Source: Micrasema longulum (lineage: Eukaryota > Arthropoda > Insecta > Trichoptera > Brachycentridae). From it: a stretch of 64,000 nt of DNA. A program made the position numbers and the translations under genes. The stretch covers positions 186,001 through 250,000 of the forward strand of contig JAGVSM010002913.1 in NCBI GenBank assembly GCA_022494885.1, read 5' to 3'. Positions 46,145 through 56,289 of this stretch are shown in pieces. A model generated the notes under the pieces. That model was not told the DNA's origin and ran no database searches. It was given only the letters and a program-made list of their open reading frames with translations. Positions within the stretch are counted from its first letter, which is position 1; each line of letters starts with the position of its first letter.

Positions 46145-46365
46145 AATATGTTGAGTTTGTCCAAATGTTTGTAGACAAAAGACTGGATTTTACCCCCTAG
46201 GGAGTCATTAAGATTAATAAATTACAACAGAGATAAAAAACATTTTAGAGAAAGTTGTAAAGTGGTCACTTAAACCAGCCAACGATAGGTTTTAAGCCCT
46301 GTAAATGCCTAGACTTCCAAATTCCCTTCTTTTAAATGTTCTCCATCTCTGTTTATTATGATGTT
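46145..46365. mobile_element. MITE, 'GTCTAGGCAT' family, copy F
   Basis: The left part GTTTGTCCAAATGTTTGTAG and GGATTTTACCCCCTAGGGAG matches the end of copy C. Then TTACAACAGAGATAAAAAAC opens a smaller unit closed by AATGCCTAGACTTCCAAATT and TTTTAAATGTTCTCCATCTC. So a short inverted-repeat version sits inside or beside a longer one. Confidence 0.65.
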
Positions 46366-46982
46366 TTAAATATGCAGATATTTTTGTTTTTTTGAGAATT
46401 GTATTCCGAGAAATTTGGTACCAAATTTAGGGATAGGACATACATGATTGTTTATAATATTGTTTCTAAACAGTTTTAAACATGAGGAAACATATAAACA
46501 AGAATAAGGTTATATCTGTGTACGATTATTCTTGGAATCTATTAATTACTATTATGACGATTTGCATTCGTTTTTCGCTAGGAATTATTTGATTTCTCAA
46601 ATATAAAATATCTTCTAAGATATATGAACGTAGTTTTTACGGCTGGGATTTACTCTGATGTAACAAATTATAAATACATTCAAAATTCAAAGAAAAATTA
46701 TGACACAACAATCACAAAAAAACTCACAATTCTGTAGATTAAATACTGTATTTTGATCGTTGAAGCAAATGCATCGTACATTTACGACGAAAATAGCTGT
46801 TTTATGAACAACCAATAAATTTTTTAAAAGGTAAATAGACAAAAATGGTTCAACATGAACTAATTTCAAAATGCAAATATATTTTTACTAAGTTGTTTAG
46901 CCTTTTCTGCAATCCAGCTTTCTTAACTAATAAAATGAGAATATTCTATGCAAACTCAATGTAAATTAAAAGCCCTATTACA
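46366..46982. other. AT-rich DNA, nothing supported
   Basis: No frame or repeat was recognised. Confidence 0.4.
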
Positions 46983-47452
46983 TTAAGACTGTAGTCGGGA
47001 AAAACGAACGCAAAATTAGAAAATCATAATAATTTTAAGTAGAAATAAAAAAAATGTCACAAAAATGTATATGATTTAAAATGCTTGTATTTTTATTCAA
47101 AAACAAAAAATTAAAATTTGGCCGCTGCCACTTTTATGTTAAATGTATAACCTTTAAATTATTATGATTTTTTTTTTGTTCAATATATATTCTTTATTGA
47201 GATCCCAGATACCTAAGTTTAGTCTAAATTTGAAATGGCGTAATCAGCCGGTCTAAAAGTAATTATATTTTAGTTACATAAAACTTTTAAGCGTATTTTT
47301 TAACAGAAATACCTTTAAAACATATTGTTATTATCTAATTTATGTGTTTTTGTTTTTTTATTATTTCCCGATTAAAAAAACCATTCATTTTAAAATGGCA
47401 AAATCGCATGATTTCCTACTTTTGCGTTCGCTTTTCCCGACTACAGCCTTAA
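46983..47452. mobile_element. TTAA-flanked TIR element (piggyBac-like MITE)
   Basis: TTAA at 46,983 and at 47,449 bracket inverted arms: left GACTGTAGTCGGGAAAAACG, continuing AACGCAAAATTAGAAAATCAT; right, reversed, GGCTGTAGTCGGGAAAAGCG, continuing AACGCAAAAGTAGGAAATCAT. That is about 41 bp with a few substitutions. TTAA duplication is the hallmark of piggyBac-type transposition; the terminal bases are not the classical CCC, so the superfamily is inferred. There is no transposase inside. Confidence 0.8.
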
Positions 47453-48059
47453 GGGTTGTAAATCAATAAAAAATGTGTTATCCGTGTTGTCGGTAATTAA
47501 ATGAGAATTCAAAAGAATAAGCCGTGATCTGTTTACGAACGGAGAATCCGTTTATGTCTTTTGACTCTTGAATGAGTTTTAAGACGTTCCTATAAAAGCC
47601 TCCTGAAACTTTTTGTTGTTTTCGACGATATTAAGATAAGGTACTCTAAAAATAAAGGAAGTTGGCAGTATTCAGTTTTGTAAGCACGGTTAATAGTACT
47701 GCGACTCTAATTCAGGTAATAAGTTAATTTTGTCATTTATCAATAAGAATTTTACCGATGGAATAATTTTTTTTTGGAGATAGAAAGTAGCTTGTATCGA
47801 TTGCCGATCTTTTAACTATGAAAAAAATATGGCCATCCGTTATTCTATAGCAATGCAGCATGGTTATTCTGTTCACAAATCTAAAATCCTACCACAAAAC
47901 CAAACCAAACTAACCATAGATAAAGCAAGACAATTATAGAAATTTCAACAATTCATTTCAAATTAATTCCTCTTCACCTCCCTCTTTACCATCTAATCCT
48001 TTTTTAAGTAATATTGCTCACTGCTGAAATAATAGATATATTTTTTTTATTGAATCTTT
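47453..48059. other. unrecognised DNA; TATAAAAG at 47,592
   Basis: TATAAAAG followed 80 bp later by ATTCAGTTTTG and then AATTCAGGTAATAAG (donor-like, 47,714) is mildly promoter-like but the spacing is wrong for a core promoter. I do not call an exon. Confidence 0.2.
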
Positions 48060-48215
48060 TTTTAATTTGGGATGAAAGATAAGTATTTTAGTATATTTCT
48101 CACCTCTTAGGCTATCTCTATGCAAAAAAATATGTCAATCGGTGGCTCCGTTAAGACGTGAAAGAAACACAAACAAACAAACACACTTTTGCATTTGTAA
48201 TATTAGTATGAATAG
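48060..48215 (+). mobile_element. dispersed-repeat 3' end of lepidopteran type
   Basis: ATGTCAATCGGTGGCTCCGT, AAGACGTGAAAGAAACAC, the CAAACAAACAAACACAC run and CTTTTGCATTTGTAATATTA followed by GTATGAATA. I recall this ending as very common in moth and butterfly genomes. It is the main hint to the order. Confidence 0.5.
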
Positions 48216-48267
48216 TTTAAGCTTTAGGATACCAGTATTATGGATGCCACGATTCTTTTTCTGATGA

Positions 48268-48370
48268 GGTGCTATTCTGAACCGCTCTCGTGGCACGAAA
48301 AACAGTTTTTCTCGTGTGTTTTGTATGTGTATACACGAGATAATACGGCTGCGAGAGCGTTTGGAATACC
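48268..48370. repeat. compound hairpin segment
   Basis: GGTGCTATTCTGAACCGCTC followed by TCG is mirrored with gaps by CGAGAGCGTTTGGAATACC. Inside are CACGAAAAACAG / TTTTTCTCGTG and TCGTGTG..TATACACGA smaller stems. It may be a small foldback element; no coding. Confidence 0.6.
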
Positions 48371-48659
48371 ATTTCGGAAGGTTTAATATTTAACGATTTA
48401 TTTATTTATGTATGTATACATAGTTTGCATAAAAAATTTTTTTTTAACAAAGTAAATTTTAAAAATCTAATCCTGAAATAACCAAATACCACACATAATA
48501 AATAAATTGATAACTCGCAAAACACATCCTAACTCTATCCGTTTTTAAGTAAATATGGTTGCGTTTACTATATTTTAACCCCGAAAGATATGTTCTTTAG
48601 TAGGTAGTCTGCTACAATAAAATAAATTGCCCGTGAAATTGATAGCGAATTTTTAAATA

Positions 48660-49570
48660 AATAAAAAGTTATTTTATTTTATTTTATTTGGGAAATTAAC
48701 AGTTCTACATACATATTTATAGTAAACAAACAGATATAGTGTATAAACTCAGAACTAATAACAGATTTCCACATAGTATTTTAAGAACATTAAGTTACTG
48801 TAAATTGGGCGGGATTAGGACAAGAATGCTTGAAGAGAGGATAAGGAGGGTAAGGGAGATGTACATATTTATTATTATAATATCTACTAAGTTACATGAT
48901 GCATTTTTAGTGTAAATTTTAAATCTGACAGAGTGATGTTTGTATAATCTATATTTTTGAATTTTGTATTGTACACTGAAAAAGTCCAACGAAAAAAAGC
49001 ATTTTTAACATACGATGTTTTACTTATTGGCGCATGAAACAGATGGTACCGTCTACAAATCCTGGCTGGCACATGTATTGTTATTAAACCAAGCAGCTCT
49101 GTACAGTCAACCATTCCTGTCATAATTTTGTAAAGCAGTAGTTGGTCCGCACACTCTCTGCGGTATTGTAGAGAAATTATTCCATGGAAGGTAGAGGCAG
49201 TGAGAGTAGATACATAAGAAATACCGGTTTTGTATTTAAGGAACTTTATAAATTTGTTTTGAATATTTCCTATTCTAGTTATATATATGGCATACTGAGA
49301 ATTCCATATCTGAGATGCGTATTCGAAATGGCTTCTGACAAATGTATAAAATAATGAAATTAGGGCCTTTGGAGTATCAAAGTGTTTACTCATTCAAATT
49401 ATGAAACCTAACATGCTCAATGCTTTGGAGGTAATTTTATTGATATGCGATTCAAAAAGTAGTTTTGAGTCTAAAACAATCCTAAGATCTTTAATTTCGT
49501 GCTTTCTCATTAGTACATTATTGTTATAGTTTATTAATAGACAAAAGACCTCGTCTTTGAAGGGTAAATA
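48660..49570 (-). mobile_element. LINE reverse-transcriptase tail (CR1/Jockey-like), 5'-truncated
   Basis: Minus strand from ~49,565: KDEVFCLLINYNN, LMRKHEIKDLRIVLDSKLLF, SHINKITSKALSMLGFII, a stop, then MSKHFDTPKALISLFYTFVR, SHFEYASQIWNSQY, IGNIQNKFIKFLKYKT, then VPARICRRYHLFHAPISKTS and IDYTNITLSDLKFTLKM, ending near 48,887. This is the post-catalytic part of a CR1/Jockey-type polymerase with a single in-frame stop at 49,394. The 3' UTR reaches the TTTATTTTATTTTATTTGGG element at 48,675. Confidence 0.85.
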
Positions 49571-50210
49571 AAAAAGGAAATATGGATGTTATTTTGGAAA
49601 TAAATTACACCCAACCTTCACCAAAAGCTTAACTTTTACTAACAAACTTGATTATTTCAAAAATAGATCTTGATTTCCATTTTACATAAAAGTTCATTGA
49701 TTCCAGCATTGAAAAATTAGTCATTGTATCCTATAATGACACATACGCATGCTACAAGAAATATTAAATAACTATATATCCAATCGGAATCTACTGCACT
49801 TGCGATTACTCACCACTGTTAAATAATTCAAGTGATTGTAAAACAAAATAAACTCCTCAAAAATCAATTTTACAAATTCTTGATTTTATTACCACTCCAC
49901 GTGACTTGGAAGCCAAATGAAGAAAAAAGAAAACGTTTCCAAGGAGTTTCTGTGCAGATAAAATGAGGGATGTACTTATTCTTTCATTTGTCAGTCATTC
50001 TGTCAAATCATCATCTTGGATCTACCAACGCAACCGCGTCTTGAATATAAATATCCAATATTATTTACAAGTGGATTATTATATTTATTTTATTGTATAT
50101 TCAAATCGTTTATATCTAAAAATAAGACAGTGCATAGTGTGTTTTACATTGGAGAGTTATTTTTCCTTCAGTTTTAATAGAAAATGTATGTTCTTTTTTA
50201 TTCCTTCTTT
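49571..50210. other. unrecognised DNA
   Basis: A 93-codon + frame at 49,963-50,244 shows no motif and runs into the antisense LINE fragment. Confidence 0.3.
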
Positions 50211-50214
50211 CTTC

Positions 50215-50525
50215 TTCAGCCTTATTATCTCCACTGCTGGATAAAGGCTACTTCCAAACGTCTCCGTTCTTTCCTATCATCCGCTTTCATCATCCATGTT
50301 TTACCGGCGAGAGAGGCGATGTCATCGACCAAACTTTTCTGTGGCCTTCCAACACTAACTTCTTGTTTGCCTATGGTCTCCACTTTATTATCCTGCCATC
50401 ATTTTGCCTCGCCAGGTCCTGTCCACTACCATTTCAATTTTGCTGCACGATCTATGATATCTACGACTCCAGTTCGGCGCCTTATTTCTTCATTTCTTAT
50501 TCTGTCTCTTAGACATACACCGAGC
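50215..50525 (-). mobile_element. RTE-like LINE C-terminal tail
   Basis: Minus strand reads MLGVCLRDRIRNEEIRRRTG, VVDIIDRAAKLKW, a stop, then WTGPGEAKWWQDNKVETIGK, QEVSVGRPQKSLVDDIASLA and GKTWMMKADDRKERRLEVAF, then IQQW and stops. The DRIRNEEIRRRTGVVDII block identifies the same LINE group as 43.3 kb. The open frame on the + strand here is an antisense shadow. Confidence 0.85.
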
Positions 50526-50926
50526 ATATGTCTTTTGTGTGTATAATAATGGGATTCAAAAAGTGATTTTTATTAATATTTACTTAACCATATATCTAGA
50601 AGTTTATAAATACACACATTCCCATGATTATGGCACTATAGCAATGTTTTTTGAAAAACAATATAGATAGATTGAGTTTTTCTACTTATATTTCTTGTTG
50701 GAACTGCATTTTGATTATCAGAATAAAAATACAAACATGGTTTTATTCCACTTTTATTTATAATTTTTACGTCACCTGCTGACTAGCCTCAAAATAGAGG
50801 TTTAGCGGGTCATTCCTTAAAAAATAAAAAATAAATTAAGCTCTTTTATTCCCATAATGATATAAAATCATGATTTCCAACCCCTGCTTTCACTTGTATA
50901 TAACTTAGAAATTTGTTTAGTCTCCC
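50526..50926. other. unrecognised DNA, perhaps body of the ribozyme-bearing repeat
   Basis: ACGTCACCTGCTGACTAGCC near 50,770 and CCCATAATGATATAAAATCA near 50,850 precede the hammerhead motif. No second copy is present in this window, so the repeat limits cannot be set. Confidence 0.3.
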
Positions 50927-50969
50927 ACCAGTCTGATAATGGCGGTTACGACGAAACCCGGTCACTGGT
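50927..50969 (+). ncRNA. hammerhead ribozyme motif, type I, family 2, core-mutated
   Basis: In order: stem I ACCAGT (50,927-50,932); core CTGATAA where CTGANGA is expected (G8 replaced by A); one extra T; stem II GGCG / CGAC with loop GTTA (one mismatch, A51 instead of C); core GAA (50,953-50,955); stem III ACC / GGT with a one-base C loop; predicted cleavage after C50,963; stem I partner ACTGGT (50,964-50,969), a perfect 6-bp match. The architecture is that of a minimal type I hammerhead, but the G8 change should inactivate it. Confidence 0.65.
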
Positions 50970-51167
50970 AGAAATTATAAATAAATGTGTAATAAAACTA
51001 TTTGCGTATTTGTATTATTATAACAATTTAGATATTAATCATTAGCGTACCTCAAACGTTTTATTTGTTTTTATAAATAGTTTCTTGTGAAAGCTAGGAC
51101 CATCCAAAAACTCAAAAAGGCGCCCAGTTTTATCTGCCGTCTTCGGACGTATTGTACATATATAAAT

Positions 51168-51567
51168 GGGTACTACTTGCAAACCTGGCAAAATCAAAAA
51201 CAAAAAAAAGTGAGATATTAATTAGAACTTATTCAAAATACAATTTTTTACAATAATTATAACATTGTCAGTTAAAAATACGGCTTTATTTGTAAGAACT
51301 TGACTTTTAAATTGTCGACTTTGTTGCAAACATGACAACCTCTACTCGAGTATTGTGAAGTTGGAATGCATTATTTAAATTTATTATTTTACTTCTGTTT
51401 CTTTAGATAACCATGCTTATGCCATCACTGCTTACGTGTAAAATATTTACTAATTATAATAAAAAATTGAAGCTTAAAAAAAAGTTGAAGTCAAGTATTG
51501 TATCAGTTTATTGCGATTTGCTCAAAAAAAAGAAAGATGGATTTTGCCGGGTTTGCAAATAGTACCC
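51168..51567. mobile_element. TIR element (MITE), 400 bp
   Basis: Left GGGTACTACTTGCAAACCTG, then GCAAAATC, is mirrored at the right by GATTTTGCCGGGTTTGCAAA, then TAGTACCC, giving 28-bp arms with two differences. The outermost GGG/CCC is a common start for several DNA-transposon superfamilies. No open frame inside. Confidence 0.75.
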
Positions 51568-52255
51568 TCAAATATAAAAAATAATTTAAAAAAATGAAAA
51601 AATACCGTTACAGAAAATTTCATTCTGATTCTTAAAAAAAAAACCAAATCGGTTCAGCTTTGGAGGCATTTGCGAGAGAGTGACGGAAAAACAACGCTCA
51701 AATACCCATTCATTAAAATTGTCTGGCATTACTTATCTCACTTCTCTCACTTAGTGGTGCATAAGGCAGCGGTTCCTAAAAGGTGGTTCGCGGAACCCTG
51801 GGGTTATATGTTACACAGTCTGTTTAAATATTAATTAACCTATGTTTTGCTTTATGTGTTCGTAACAATAAGTTTTCATATAAATCATTCTAGTGTGCCT
51901 TCTAACACAAACGAAGTATGTATGTTTTTGGTTTACGGACGAGCACTAACACATGAATATAGAGGCATTAAACATTCGAACGCACCGTACTAAAGTGTAT
52001 ATTTGTGAGCAAGTTGGTACCAAAAAGTTTTTCTCGATACTCAAATACATTACTCGCAAGGAGAGTAATTTATTTTCGAAGGATTATTGAAATTGCAGTG
52101 TTGCATTATTCCAAACATCACGTGTACTGGTGTCCAATAATGAAATGTGCAAACCGTCGCATTACGTTTAGTATGACCTCACGGCTCGATAGGAGCTTGA
52201 ATGAAAATGTTTAATGTATTTTTAGTTATTCTTCGCAAGTTGTAATGTTCAAACG
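51568..52255. other. unrecognised DNA with a short repeat-ending phrase
   Basis: AAATCGGTTCAGCTTTGGAG at 51,644 recalls the repeat at 24.5 kb. The rest is unassigned. The 70-codon frame at 52,005-52,214 shows no motif. Confidence 0.3.
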
Positions 52256-52720
52256 TATCTGTGGCGGTAGAGAGTGACGTCAACGAACCAGGAAGAACGT
52301 AGGCGATCGGAGATACTAACAGCGCCAGTTACCTCGAGAAAAATCCAAGGCGACTGCACGCGAGACGGAGGCATACGGAGGCTGCCGGGGGAGCGAGACA
52401 GACGAGATGAAGAGATTTTTTCTTTAAGGACTGTAAATTATTCGTGTTACGCTATCAGGTATTTCCCATGATTGTGCGTGACTGAGACAGTCATACGTGG
52501 TGGTACATTGACGAGAGCGGGTCGGCTGGAGTGTGCTGATTAGTTCTCACTAGGCTTAGGGCTAGAATGGTCGCAGAATCAGATCACTGAGGGAGAATTA
52601 GTGAACAGCAAGTGCGTGATAGGAAGATCGGCTCGGATGTTCGCTGTTCGGCCATCCTGCTCGCGAGCCATGGACCTCTTCGTCTGCTAGCACGAAGGTA
52701 CTATTACTTCACTAATTTGT
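52256..52720 (+). promoter_or_regulatory. GC-richer, repeat-free block with CRE: candidate 5' UTR or promoter
   Basis: Starts with a perfect CRE (TGACGTCA, 52,275-52,282) and continues as mixed-composition, non-repetitive DNA. It ends at GCTAGCACGAAGGTACTATT, a plausible splice donor (AAG|GTACTA at about 52,697). The strand is chosen only because the downstream exon is on +. No TATA box was found and the 65-codon frame inside has no motif. It could be a first exon of the 63-kb gene, an enhancer, or an unrelated unique segment. Confidence 0.3.
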
Positions 52721-53040
52721 TTACCTGCAGAACGTAACTCTTTTGTATAGCAACTTGTATACCACGTTCCGCGTAATACGTTTTATTCTACAACTAAATT
52801 CAATACGCTCGTTGTCAATTAAATCTATAATCATCGCACGTTTAATTTTTTTATAAAAGCACTTAAAATCACATGTTTTTTGCAACAAACTCATATGAAA
52901 CACATTTCCAAGTAATTTACATTTGGCGGTGGTTGTCATTAAAAGCGATTGACGCGAGTCATAAATCAATTAATATTAATAACGCTTATTGAATATCTGT
53001 AATGAGATAACTCGAACCTGTGATTAATTGTTACTTTCTA
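52721..53040. other. unrecognised DNA
   Basis: Contains an 82-codon minus frame (52,721-52,969) without motif. Confidence 0.3.
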
Positions 53041-53380
53041 ACTGATACGTTGTAATGGCGGCAAATAGTTCAATATTGTCGATGGAAGGAAAAGCGAGGG
53101 AAAACGCGCGCCGGCCTGCGGTCCACCGTCCATGATAATCACCACAGCAAAAGCGGGTTTACAAGTCGCTTGCAGCTCACCTCAAAATGCCACATTATTA
53201 GTATGCAACGCAAAAATGATCCGTGCTAGTGATTTGATACTTTTGTGACGGTCGGTGCGTCTTATCTCCTGTCGATTTTACTTGTTTAAACGTGCGTATA
53301 CTGGTGGCGCCAAGCAACAAGGAAGGCTGGAATTACAGCACGCTACCGAACTGCATGACCTCATGATATAGTTCAAAACA
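53041..53380. promoter_or_regulatory. second GC-richer unique block, possible regulatory DNA
   Basis: GAAAACGCGCGCCGGCCTGC, ACGGTCGGTGCGTC and TATACTGGTGGCGCCAAGC stand out from AT-rich flanks and do not resemble the repeats in the window. Function is only suggested by composition and proximity to the CRE block. Confidence 0.25.
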
Positions 53381-53870
53381 GATTTAATTAATGACTAGAA
53401 TGGAATGTTGCCAAAACTTACATCCAAACTAGTTTTTACCAAAATGGTGGTTGTATTTTTTGCATCTGGACTTTAAGCTGCTCTTATCTCAATCTCTAAA
53501 GGACTTTAAACATTCCTACGGTTTTTTATTTATCCTTATTTTACCCATTGTTATTTAGTTAATTTACTTATAAACAAGAGTTGAAAAATCAAATATTACA
53601 CCTAAATACATGACATTATCATTCAAAATAAATCTACAAGTGCGTTATCATTTCTACACGTTTTCAAAATAGCAAATTTAAAAATGACATTTATTTAAAA
53701 TATATTTGAAGCACTAAAGTTGTGGTTATTAAAAATTAAAACACTCAATTTTTACCACTTATTTTTTACCACCGTGTTCAGAGCTACACGTGCTCCTTTA
53801 TAAAGTATTATTAAGAACTCTCGATCACTTGAGAACAGTAATGACTTCTTTCCTAACTACAAAAACCTTT
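53381..53870. other. AT-rich DNA, nothing supported
   Basis: No frame or repeat was recognised. Confidence 0.4.
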
Positions 53871-53874
53871 TCAT

Positions 53875-54137
53875 CATCATAATCATTCCCTTTCCGCACC
53901 TAATGGTGCATAGGGCACTGTATTAGTACACCAATCGCAGCGTATCTTGATCATTTTTGTTACATGAAAGTAAGATGATCAGCCTTACGCTTCAGGTACC
54001 AGTCCAGGGAGTATGAAATATTCTTGTGTGAAAACAGCCTTTAAAATAAATATTTCAAATCAACCATGTCGGGAATCGAACCCGAGACCTTTTGCATGGC
54101 AGACAAACGCACTGACCATTACATCACGAGGCTGACT
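53875..54137 (-). mobile_element. tRNA-derived SINE, full length, best-preserved head
   Basis: Minus strand: GTCAGCCTCGTGATGTAATG then GTCAGTGCG (A box), TGCCATGCAAAAGGTCTCGG, GGTTCGATTCCCGACATGGT (canonical B box GGTTCGATTCC), a ~150-bp body (TGGACTGGTACCTGAAGCGT, ATCTTACTTTCATGTAAC, GATACGCTGCGATTGGTGTA) and an imperfect ATGATTATGATGATG tail. The acceptor-stem half of a tRNA is not conserved, so this is a SINE and not a tRNA gene. Confidence 0.9.
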
Positions 54138-55539
54138 TTTCACATTCTAGTAAAGTGAGCTTTTACAGTGTTTTTAATTTTATATGTTTTATTACATATA
54201 CTTTATTTCTCTTCATTATAACTGTGAGAACTTTATTTGAACCACCTTAAACTTTAGGAAAATAAATAGATATCTAAGCTTTTTCATTCAAGAATGGAAT
54301 TAAAAGGCACAAAAATAACTTATTTTAATAATATTCAGTAAATTTCTGATTCGATATTGTTATTTAAATGTTTAAAATGTATCTTACACATCAATTATAC
54401 GTACATATAACTTAAATTAAAAAAGCTTATGAAGATCTTAAACTAGTAGTCTTCTTGCAAATTCGCTTTTCGTATTTTTGGCACAATAATACAGATACTA
54501 GGTGTATATATTTGCAAACAGTGTTTTTAAAAGTCGCATTTTAATATAAATTTCTTCAGACCCAGTTTTCTATTTACAAAAACAGGTGAAATTATTTGAT
54601 AATGAATATGAAATATTGTACAGTGATTTTAATAACACGTTCGTAATTGTAATTAAATAGTGAATTAACTGTATGTATCACATGGCTCTATGTCGACTTG
54701 TGAATTACTATGGCGACGGACTAAAGATAGCTTATCATGTTTTAATTCTCACTTCGTTTTCTTCCATTAAACCACTTGGCAATTTTCACTGAACAAGTTT
54801 TCTGTCCGTACCAGAGCTGAAAATCTTCCATAATGATGAATCTAAAGATGATACTCGCGTACATAGAATTGAGATTAGTCCAGAAACCGCATACGCACAT
54901 CAAACAGAAGGCGACTAAACTGCTCATAAATGAGTAGGTTTACGTTTTGACCCATTAGTTTCTTTGTAGACGTCGCTCAGTACGCAACTCCTGATTTAGT
55001 GCTTCGCCTTTTTTAATGTGTTTTCAAATATTTTTTCAGTACCTTTGATATCTGTACCTAGATCTGGTTTATTCCAGTTTCACAACGAGTAAGTTTTTTA
55101 GGTAAAATTAGAAGGCTATAAACATTATTATTTTGGTGCCAGTTCAATCAACTTAGCGCAAGTAAAATAAAAAATCAAGGTTTGTCAGCATTAAATTTTC
55201 TGAGGCATTCAAAGCTTAGCAATAAAAAACTTAAATTAATGAACGACTGACTTTAGAGAATAGCTCGATAATAGTTATTTAAACATTGAAAAAAATAATT
55301 AAACACAAAAGACAAATGACAATAAACGTGAGTACTGAAAACTAATTTTGCAATAGAATCATTCAATTCGATAGTGGCAAAAGCGAAACAATAATACTAC
55401 GCCATTTTATTTAAACAAAATAAATACACTAGAAAAAAAATAATGATCAAACACGCGTCACTGAACAAACATAATTTAACTTTTTTTTCTAATGACTCAT
55501 TTATTAATTTTAATAAGCCCAAATTCGTACAGACAAGCA
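54138..55539. other. unrecognised DNA
   Basis: No frame, RNA or repeat could be supported. A less AT-rich patch is at 54,660-54,720 and 54,960-55,030. Confidence 0.35.
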
Positions 55540-55634
55540 CTAAATTTAACTGAATGTTATTAACTTTTTGTATACAACCACTTTCCGACTGTTCTATGCC
55601 TACCGGTTCGAGATGCACCCTATTCCGCAAATCA
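55540..55634 (-). ncRNA. decayed hammerhead repeat, family 1
   Basis: Plus-strand order matches the 62.40-62.50 kb copy: TGTTATTAACTTTTTG, ACAACCACTTTCCGAC, then TGCCTACCGGTTCGAGATGC. On the minus strand the ribozyme 3' half survives as GCATCTCGAACCGGTAGGCA, with one A of the core GAAA lost. The CTGACGA half is no longer recognisable. Inactive remnant. Confidence 0.5.
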
Positions 55635-55914
55635 CCTTATTAATTCAAATTGTGACTTTAATAAAAATACAGGAGTTAAAATGTTACAGAAAACTAATAA
55701 AGGGTTAAAAGTAAATAATATGGTTACATTTCACGTAAAGAAAGCTTTAAAAAATAATGTTCCTTTGATCAATAATCAAACAAACTTTCAATAAAGTCCT
55801 TTATACACGATGTTCCACTGTAATTGTCACCCTATTAAACCTATTAAGCTTACCCCCTCCCTCCATCCCCTCTACCTTTTTTTTCCTCAAACAACATTGA
55901 GTGAACAACACACC

Positions 55915-56015
55915 CTCTTAAGTGTTAAATTTACCTTAATATTAATATTTAAAATATTAACTTTGTGGTCAAACATTTTACTAAATGTTATTAAATATTT
56001 GTACCATTCATTTAC
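55915..56015 (-). repeat. family-1 repeat body, cut by a SINE
   Basis: TAATATTAATATTTAAAATA, CTTTGTGG, CAAACATTTTACTAAATGTT and ATTAAATATTTGTA match the reverse complement of 62,715-62,790. The ribozyme end is missing, because the SINE fragment begins where it would be. Confidence 0.55.
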
Positions 56016-56175
56016 GTCTTACGCTTCAGGTACGAGTCCAGGGGCTTTGAAGTATTGTTAGTGTAAAAACACCCTTTTCAATAAATATTTCACATCAACC
56101 ATGTCGAGAATCGAACCCGAGACCTCTTGCATGGTAGGCAAACGCGCTGACTATTACACCACGATGCCGACTCGT
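56016..56175 (-). mobile_element. tRNA-derived SINE, 3'-truncated
   Basis: Minus strand: head GGCATCGTGGTGTAATAGTC (A box), ACCATGCAAGAGGTCTCGGG, TTCGATTCTCGACATGGTTG (B box) and body to CTGGACTCGTACCTGAAGCG. The last ~90 bases of the family are absent. Confidence 0.8.
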
Positions 56176-56289
56176 GGTTATGGAACTGAGATATTGTTAA
56201 GTTTATATCCACATGACAACATTTGAAAAATAAGAGAAAATCAATCATTTTTAAGAGTTTTGCCTTTGTGGAATTGAAAAGGAGTATTT

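Noticed and set aside
47592..47720. TATAAAAG with TCAGT and a GTAATAAG donor as a promoter plus exon
   Set aside because: TATA and initiator are ~80 bp apart rather than ~30, and no open frame or further support was found.
48261..48300. CTGATGAG followed by GCAC-GAAA as a third hammerhead
   Set aside because: Core-like words are present, but no stem I partner lies directly before CTGATGA and after the would-be cleavage site. Stem II would need a 20-base loop. The compound hairpin explains the pairing better.
50184..50546. 120-codon + strand frame with leucine-rich N-terminus as a membrane protein
   Set aside because: It is the antisense shadow of the RTE-like LINE tail, which reads DRIRNEEIRRRTG on the minus strand.
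53875..54137. Functional tRNA gene
   Set aside because: A and B boxes are good, but the acceptor and T arms do not close and a 150-bp body with an ATG tail follows. It is a SINE.
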